Of a DNA stretch of 64,000 bases, positions 56,790-64,000 are shown piece by piece. Location of the stretch: positions 4,183,501 through 4,247,500 of the forward strand of contig CATNEN010000037.1 in NCBI GenBank assembly GCA_950097015.1. Direction: 5' to 3'. How positions within the stretch are numbered: position 1 is the stretch's first letter; each line of letters begins with the position of its first letter. Under the pieces are notes generated by a model. The model searched no databases and was not told the origin of the DNA. It saw only the letters and a program-made list of their open reading frames with translations. The DNA comes from Macrostomum hystrix (Eukaryota > Platyhelminthes > Macrostomidae). The translations under genes were made by a program, and so were the position numbers.

Positions 56790-57775
56790 TCCCCAATCTA
56801 CCCAGTCAACTCCCCAATCTACCCAGTCAACTCCCCAATCCACCCAGTCAACTCCCCAATCCACCCAGTCAACTCCCCAATCCACCCAGTAAACTCCCCA
56901 ATCCACCCAGTCAACTCCCCTATATACCCAGTCAACTCCCCAATCTACCCAGTCAACTCCCCAATCTACCCAGTCAACTTCCCAATCTACAAATGTCAAC
57001 TCCCCAATCTACCCAGTCAACTGTCCAATCTACCCAGTCAACTCCCCAATCTACCCAGTCAACTCCCCATTCAACCCAGTCAACTCCCCAATCTACCCAG
57101 TCAACTCCCCAATCTACCCAGTCAACTCCCCAATCTACCCAGTCAACTCCCCAATCTACCCAGTCAACTCCCCAATCTACCCAGTCAACTGTCCAATCTA
57201 CCCAGTCAACTGTCCAATCTACCCAGTCAACTCCCCAATCTACCCAGTCAACTCCCCAATCTACCCAGTCAACTCCCCAATCTACCCAGTCAACTCCCCA
57301 ATCTACCCAGTCAACTCCCTAACCTACCCAGTCAACTCCCCAATCTAACCAGTCAACTCTCCAATCTACCCAGTCAACTGTCCAATCTACCCAGTCAACT
57401 GTCCAATCTACCCAGTCAACTCCCCAATCTACCCAGTCAACTCCCTAACCTACCCAGTCAACTCCCCAATCTACCCAGTCAACTCCCCAATCTACCCAGT
57501 CAACTCCCCAATCTAACCAGTCAACTCCCCAATCTACCCAGTCAACTCCCCAATCTACCCAGTCAATTCCCTAACCTACCCAGTCAACTCCCCAATCTAC
57601 GCAGTCAACTCCCCAATCTACCCAGTCAACTCCCCAATCTACCCAGTCAACTCCCCAATCTACCCAGTCAACTCCCCAATCTAACCAGTCAACTCCCCAA
57701 TCTACCCAGTCAACTCCCCAATCTACCCAGTCAACTCCCAGTGAATCTACCCAGTCAACTCCCCAATCTACCCAG
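56790..57775. repeat. 21-bp minisatellite, about 47 copies
   Basis: The unit is CAACTCCCCAATCTACCCAG plus T, with TGTCC and CCTAACC variants in blocks. Confidence 0.97.
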
Positions 57776-58616
57776 TGCGACTAGTGCGACTGGAAGCACC
57801 TGCACGCGCGTCTGCTTTTGGCGCTGTTGTCAGTATTTTTATTCTAAAAAAATTAAGCACTGGAGTTGTTGGTTCGACTCAATGGGGCATAAAAATTCGA
57901 TAAGTGGGTCCTTTGCAGACTCACTCCCCCCAACCAGGTGGGTCTCACACCTTTTTAGGGGTGGCATGCAAACACACTTGTCCTCTCTCCGCTCTCGTCA
58001 ACCGGCACTAGGAAATAGCTTTCTTCTAGCAGCGCAGCAGCAGCAGCAGCAGCAGCACACAAATACGAGATTGTGAAAGTCGCACGCAAGCACAATACAA
58101 TTCTGTCTAAACCCAAATGTTTACTAGCGCGCACCATAGTAATACTCAGTGTTTGATGAGACAGCTCGCACTGTTGTGAATGGGGACCTGGGACCACCCA
58201 TCGGTTATATTTCTTCTCCTTATCTTTCAATGTGGAATGCTTTCTATATACCTGGCTATGCTCAACCTGATGGAGAGTTTGGGGGAGGTGAGGCGGGGCG
58301 GATTGCACAGCTCCAAGGTGCAGTGAAAGCAGTCAAATACAAAAAAACCACTTTCATTGTTGCAGCAAGTGCACTGCCCCGACAGGTAATTCTGCAAGAA
58401 TAGAATTTTGAGAGACAATCTGCAGACTGGCCTCTATCAGCTGCTTTTGACTGTCAGTCAGGTGAGGTTAGCAATGCTTCCCACAGTTCGGCGGTTAGCG
58501 TGAGAAATTCTGCACTGTAAATTAAAGACAGAAATATCACTAACTGCATCATTGTGCGAGCTGAGCTGCATAACTGTTAGGGGCGCTTAGGCCCTAGCAT
58601 GGGCTCGACAACTGCG
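57776..58616. other. Interval without a supported gene
   Basis: A CAG microsatellite of about eight repeats lies at 58026-58056. Open frames (for example 58149-58403) have no recognisable domain. Confidence 0.45.
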
Positions 58617-59560
58617 TGAGTCTACCACCTTCCATCTGAGTCTACCCCTTCCATCTGAGTCTACCCCTTCCATCTGAGTCTGTTCCCTTCCATCTGAGTC
58701 TAGCCCCTTCCATCTGAGTCTACCCCTTCCATCTGAGTCTACCCCTTCCATCTGAGTCTACCCCTTCCATCTGAGTCTACCCCTTCCATCTGAGTCTACC
58801 CCTTCCATCTGAGTCTACCCCTTCCATCTGAGTCTACCCCTTCCATCTGAGTCTACCCCTTCCATCTGAGTCTACCCCTTCCATCTGAGTCTACCCCTTC
58901 CATCTGAGTCTACCCCTTCCATCTGAGTCTGTTCCCTTCCATCTGAGTCTGTCCCCTTCCATCTGAGTCTGTCCCCTTCCATCTGAGTCTGTCCCCTTCC
59001 ATCTGAGTCTGTCCCCTTCCATCTGAGTCTAGCCCCTTCCATCTGAGTCTACCCCTTCCATCTGAGTCTAGCCCCTTCCATCTGAGTCTACCCCTTCCAT
59101 CTGAGTCTACCCCTTCCATCTGAGTCTACCCCTTCCATCTGAGTCTACCCCTTCCATCTGAGTCTACCCCTTCCATCTGAGTCTACCCCTTCCATCTGAG
59201 TCTACCCCTTCCATCTGAGTCTACCCCTTCCATCTGAGTCTACCCCTTCCATCTGAGTCTGTTCCCTTCCATCTGAGTCTGTCCCCTTCCATCTGAGTCT
59301 GTCCCCTTCCATCTGAGTCTAGCCCCTTCCATCTGAGTCTGTCCCCTTCCATCTGAGTCTGTCCCCTTCCATCTGAGTCTAGCCCCTTCCATCTGAGTCT
59401 ACCCCTTCCATCTGAGTCTGTCCCCTTCCATCTGAGTCTGTCCCCTTCCATCTGAGTCTAGCCCCTTCCATCTGAGTCTAGCCCCTTCCATCTGAGTCTA
59501 CCCCTTCCATCTGAGTCTAGCCCCTTCCATCTGAGTCTAGCCCCTTCCATCTGAGTCTTC
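58617..59560. repeat. 19/20-bp minisatellite, about 49 copies
   Basis: The unit is ACCCCTTCCATCTGAGTCT (19 bp), with 20-bp GTCCCC, GTTCCC and AGCCCC variants. Blocks of variants near 58930 and 59260 are alike. Confidence 0.97.
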
Positions 59561-60104
59561 CAAACATATAAAGGCATTGTTCTTGATAAATAAAACTGGA
59601 AGGAATGTCTTTATGCAGAATCAGCTAGGCCCACAGACACTTGAGGACAAACCTTTCGTGAGCTGTGATGCAGTAGTGCTGATTCTCACGTGAGCAATGT
59701 GAGCGCAGGGCCCGATTTACACCTCCATAGTGACCGGACAAAGTTACGCAACCTTAATTGACCAGCTCCGCACAGTTTACTGAGTCTATGTGCAATACAA
59801 TTTGTTTTGCTAAGCCAAAATATTAGGTTTGAAAGTTGTTTGTTTCGAAAGCGCGGCCACTTGTCCCAGCTCAGAGGCGTGTTCTGTGTGTTTGCTCGCG
59901 AAATTTTATAAAAAATGTGAAACTTCGCAAACAGAAGGGCCTGCAGAAACTAATTGAGCTGCTGCGCAGATCACAGAGCTTTGTTGCTATGCAGCAGCTT
60001 TTACATAGTCTTTGTGAAGATGAGGGACGGAATGACAAAACTATGTTGAGTGGAGAAATCCTGAGCAGTTCTGCTAGGGACTTCACAGATGAGTGAAGTC
60101 AGAA
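59561..60104. other. Interval without a supported gene
   Basis: A plus-strand frame at 59836-60096 has a basic then acidic composition (LRKQKGLQKLIELLRR) but no family was recognised. It could be an exon or chance. Confidence 0.35.
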
Positions 60105-61375
60105 TTTAGGAAGTCGTAGGGGTAGATCAGGAAGTCGTAGGGGTAGATTAGGAAGTCGTAGGGGTAGATCAGGAAGTCGTAGGGGTAGATTAGGAAGTCG
60201 TAGGGGTAGATCAGGAAGTCGTAGGGGTAGATCAGGAAGTCGTAGGGGTAGATTAGGAAGTCGTAGGGGTAGATCAGGAAGTCGTAGGGGTAGATCAGGA
60301 AGTCGTAGGGGTAGATTAGGAAGTCGTAGGGGTAGATTAGGAAGTCGTAGGGGTAGATCACCAAGTCGAAGGGGTAGATTAAGAAGTGGTAAGTATTGAT
60401 AAGGAAGTCGTTGGGGTAGATCACCAAGTCGAAGGGGTAGATTAGTAAGTCGTATAGGGGTAGATTAAGAAGTGGTAAGTATAGATAAGGAAGTCGTTGG
60501 GTAGATTAGGAAGTCGTAGGGGTAGATCAGGAAGTCGAAGGGGTAGATTAGTATGTCGTATAGGGGTAGATTAAGAAGTGATAAGTATAGATAAGGAAGT
60601 CGTTGGGGTAGATTAGAAAGTCGATGGATAGATTAGGAAGTCAATAGGTAGATTAGGTAGTCAGAGGTAGATTAGGTAGTCAATAGGTAGATTAGGTAGT
60701 CAATAGGTAGATTAGGTAGTCAATAGGTAGATTAGGTAGTCAATAGGTAGATTAGGTGGTCAATAGGTAGATTAGGTAGTCAATAGGTAGATTTGGTAGT
60801 CAAGGAAGGTAAGGATAGATTAGGTAGTCAATAGGTAGATTAGATAGTCATTAGGTAGATTAGGTAGTCAATAGGTAGATTTGGTAGTCAATAGGTAGAT
60901 TAGGTAGTCAATAGGTAGATTAGGTAGTCAATAGGTAGATTTGGTAGTCAAGGAAGGTAAGGATAGATTAGGTAGTCAATAGGTAGATTAGGTAGTCAAT
61001 AGGTAGATTTGGTAGTCAATAGGTAAAATGGTAGTCAAGGAATGTAAGGATAGATTAGGTAGTCAATAGGTAGATTAGATAGTCATTAGGTAGATTAGGT
61101 AGTCAATAGGTAGATTTGGTAGTCAATAGGTAGATTTGGTAGTCAAGGAAGGTAAGGATAGATTAGGTAGTCAATAGGTAGATTAGGTAGTCTGAGGTAG
61201 ATTAGGTAGTCAGAGGTAGATTAGGTAGTCAGAGGTAGATTAGGTAGTCAATAGGTAGATTAGGTAGTCAGAGGTAGATTAGGTAGTCAGAGGTAGATTA
61301 GGTAGTCAATAGTTAGATTAGGTAGTCAATAGGTAGATTAGGTAGTCAATAGTTAGATTAGGTAGTCAGAGGTAG
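60105..61375. repeat. 20-bp minisatellite that changes unit along its length
   Basis: The left part uses GGAAGTCGTAGGGGTAGATC. After a mixed zone at about 60360-60660 the right part uses GGTAGTCAATAGGTAGATTA, with shorter GTCAGAGG units at the far right. The two share the GTAGATTA/GGTAG core, so they are one evolving family. Confidence 0.95.
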
Positions 61376-63739
61376 ATGAGGAAGCCTTTTGTTTGATTGA
61401 AGTATGTTAAAAAATCAACAGTTAGTACTCTTATTCATAAGTGTTTTTGGAAAAAATCGCCTTAAAGCACTTCAGGGTTCACAACCTGATCTGAGCCATT
61501 CGATTAAGCAATTCAATATTCACAACATGTATTTTCCCTCTAGAGTCTAGACTGCCAGAATGCTTAAAACTGTTATTTTGCTTGAATCGGCATCAAACAG
61601 TCTAACAAAAAATGACATCAAAATTTGCATATTACTCGGCCAGGATCAGAAAAGGCAATTTATTTGAAAACAATTCAACTATTGATTCAATTGTGAAGTC
61701 GAGCATGCGTGCCTTTGAGAATGGGTGGCTAAAAGGTCTAGAATGGTATGTCTGTACTCACACTAATGGTGCTTCAGTTTGAAGGTGTTAAAAAGATGCT
61801 TCAGTGGGGGAAGTGTTGCGTGTGCAAGGTTAGAGAGAAAAGGGCCTATATGTGACAGCGGATGTGATGAATGCGGTGGGGATGTATTTTCGTTCAAATT
61901 GATTCTGCTCAAACAGGGCCTCCCAGACTCCGGTGTGGATTGATTTGGCTTTTTCGGCAGATCGCGTCAGTCCCGTTGAGGCCTGAGCAAACAACTGGGA
62001 TAAATGAGGACTCAAATCAAGGCGGCACTGCTCAATTTCAATTTCGAACTAAATCTCTTTCAATCCGACTAGAAGCAGCCAGTTTCAAGTCCCCATTGAA
62101 TCTAGAAGATCTGCAGCGGATATCGAAGGGCTTCGGGGTCCAGACGAGCTTCAAGATTATCCACGGGATCAATGATTGGCAGTCTACTCCAGATCTCTTG
62201 ATGCACTCAATCACCAAAGTCAGGCATGTCCAGTGTCAGTGCTGATGTCGTAAAGCAAATCCCTGCCCAGGACCTTGGATTGATTCTGAGCTGGGTTAGC
62301 AACTGGCAAAGGATGCAACCCTGTCATCCAGGTGACAGCGGCGGCGCTGACATTAAAGAGAATGTGCGAAAAATCTCACTTCCCACTGATGGGAAGCGGG
62401 GGTTTTGAGGACGCGGGGCTGTCTGCACAGCGGGAAACTTAAAATCAGAAGTCCCAATTGTGTGAGATAAGAGCCGCGGACAGTGATATCAAAGCTCATT
62501 CTGAACCGTGACGCAACAGAAAATGAAGGCATTTTTTTATTTCAAACTGACAAAAGATAATCAGATTGAGTCATAGATACAGGGCGGCTGAAGCGGCCAT
62601 TAACTGACTTCAAATCTTACAAGCCGCAGGCGAAACACCAACAAATTGAGCAGTAAAACGTGCAGTAAAGTCAGGGTGAAAGTGATCTCATTGCAGTCGA
62701 GATTAATCGAGCCTGGCGAAAGAAAATGAATAATAAAAGTGATGCGTGAGCGGCTGTGGGGTAGGTTGATTCACAGACAAAGTGTGGCGCTATGGATACA
62801 GATAAATGAGTAAAACATTAATAGCGGTTTTTAGAAATGCGTGAGACAGACCTGACAACAAGTTATGGAGAGTGCCGAAAAAAATAGGTGTGAAAGATGA
62901 ATAATTAGAGACTAGAAATGAGACACAAGAGTTGAAATGATCCGATCGCAGCTATAGGAATCGTTATTGTAGTTGCGGGCGAGCTTTATGGCCCAGGTTA
63001 ACTATAGACTCAACCCTTTAGCAGGGCCGCAGTGTGTGTTGAGCAGGCAGTGCTGCTATCATCACCCTATCCGTCGCTAAGTCACGCCCCGTGTTGAGTC
63101 ACAAAGTTTTCAATTTTTTCTCTACAGGATTTGTTAAAAGATTTATTCGATTTAGTAAAAACATTTGTGTTATAAAGAATGACCAATATGTTATCGAGAG
63201 ACCAAGTCCGCGGACTGGGCGTCCGTGCTTACTTTGATCTCAAGGAACTGTTATGTTTCTCTTTTATGCTTTGTCGTGTCACACTTGAAAATTTTTCAAC
63301 CACTTTTACTGATCATTGTAATGTGGACTTAAAAGGCACAGAGCTAACCGATGGCATTCAATGAACAAACAATCACTATTTGCTAATGTGTTCTTGTATA
63401 AAAATAGCTCTTAAGCTCGTGACTATGGTCAGGTTTAATTGCCTGCTCGTCTTTTGATTCCTTCATCACTTAAAGTAAGTCGAAAGTCAAACAAAGATGT
63501 TCTTTTCATCGTTTCAATTACAAATTTATAGAATATAACTTTATGAATCTGTTATCAACGTCATTATTTTTTACTATAGTTTTTAACAGTTAAAGCTTTT
63601 AGGTAAAATACAGGTAAAACAAGTTAAATCTCGTTATAACAATGTGTAAAAAGGCGTAACATTACTCGTTAACAGGTAGGTCCCGTCAGTGGCTGGTAAA
63701 TTCTTCCCGTTTACATGTAAATCATTGCTGATAATAGGT
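61376..63739. other. Gene-free or unrecognised DNA
   Basis: Short frames at 61871-62408 have no recognisable domain. No RNA gene or inverted repeat was recognised. Confidence 0.45.
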
Positions 63740-64000
63740 AATTCCTTCCTATAAACAGGTAAACAATTCCCGTTAAGAGGTAAATCCTCTCATTTACAGG
63801 TAAATCCTCTCATTTACAGGTAAATCCTCTCATTTACAGGTAAATCCTCTCATTTACAGGCAAATCCTATCATTTACTTGTAAAGCCTCTCATTCACAGG
63901 TAAATTCTCTCATTTACAGGTAAATCCTCTCATTTACAGGCAAATCCTATCATTTACAGGTAAAGCCTCTCATTCACAGGTAAATTCTCTCATTTACAGG
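63740..64000. repeat. 20-bp minisatellite running off the window
   Basis: The unit is CTCTCATTTACAGGTAAATC. Each unit contains a pyrimidine tract, TTTACAG and GTAA, that is, a 3' splice site joined directly to a 5' splice site. It continues past the window end. Confidence 0.95.

Noticed and set aside
58026-58056. CAG repeat as a polyQ-coding exon
   Set aside because: No conserved sequence or splice sites around it; treated as a microsatellite.
61871-62408. Two neighbouring plus-strand frames as a gene
   Set aside because: No recognisable domain, no clear splice sites, and AT-rich codons unlike the real genes here.
1-64000. CRISPR array
   Set aside because: Many short direct repeats occur, but they are head-to-tail without unique spacers, and the genes are eukaryotic.

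Overview
The window is animal nuclear DNA. Genes are interrupted by introns with GT..AG ends, coding exons are GC-rich at third positions, the sequence between genes is AT-rich, and the proteins are metazoan types: an Abl tyrosine kinase, a Snail zinc-finger factor, LOTUS-Tudor germline proteins, Sec61 gamma and a DHHC protein. Several first exons sit 9-66 bases after a clear 3' splice site, which fits spliced-leader trans-splicing. Together with an animal-type universal stress protein and the very high minisatellite load, this suggests a lophotrochozoan, perhaps a free-living flatworm. That assignment is inference only.

Layout. 1-2.9 kb: a 30-bp satellite. 3-9 kb: an orphan exon, a universal stress protein (-), two inverted-repeat elements, one with a transposase relic, and SEC61G (+). 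10.2-15.8 kb: an eight-exon Abl gene (+). 16-20.5 kb: minisatellites, including one that resembles the 5' half of tRNA-Ala. 20.5-36.1 kb (-): two paralogous LOTUS-Tudor (TDRD5-like) genes, here called A and B, flanking a uroporphyrinogen decarboxylase-like gene. 36-40 kb: AT-rich DNA with a decayed Ty3/gypsy relic. 40.4-41.4 kb: a ZDHHC24-like gene (+). 43.5-48.3 kb (-): a SelW/MIEN1-like fragment and an unrecognised four-exon gene. 50.7-51.7 kb: a Snail gene (-). 52-64 kb: mostly minisatellites with no gene I can support.

About 19 kb of the 64 kb is tandem repeat (sum of my approximate coordinates). At least eleven introns carry an array, each with a different unit. Three enzyme-family members have lost their defining catalytic residues (UROD-like, DHHC, SelW-like), and Abl has an alanine gatekeeper. 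The LOTUS-Tudor pair shows patchy, exon-limited near-identity, a frameshift in copy A, and loss of the N-terminal LOTUS domain plus a tripled exon in copy B. The genes are not an operon. The only functional grouping is the A/B pair, whose family acts in germ granules and the piRNA pathway.
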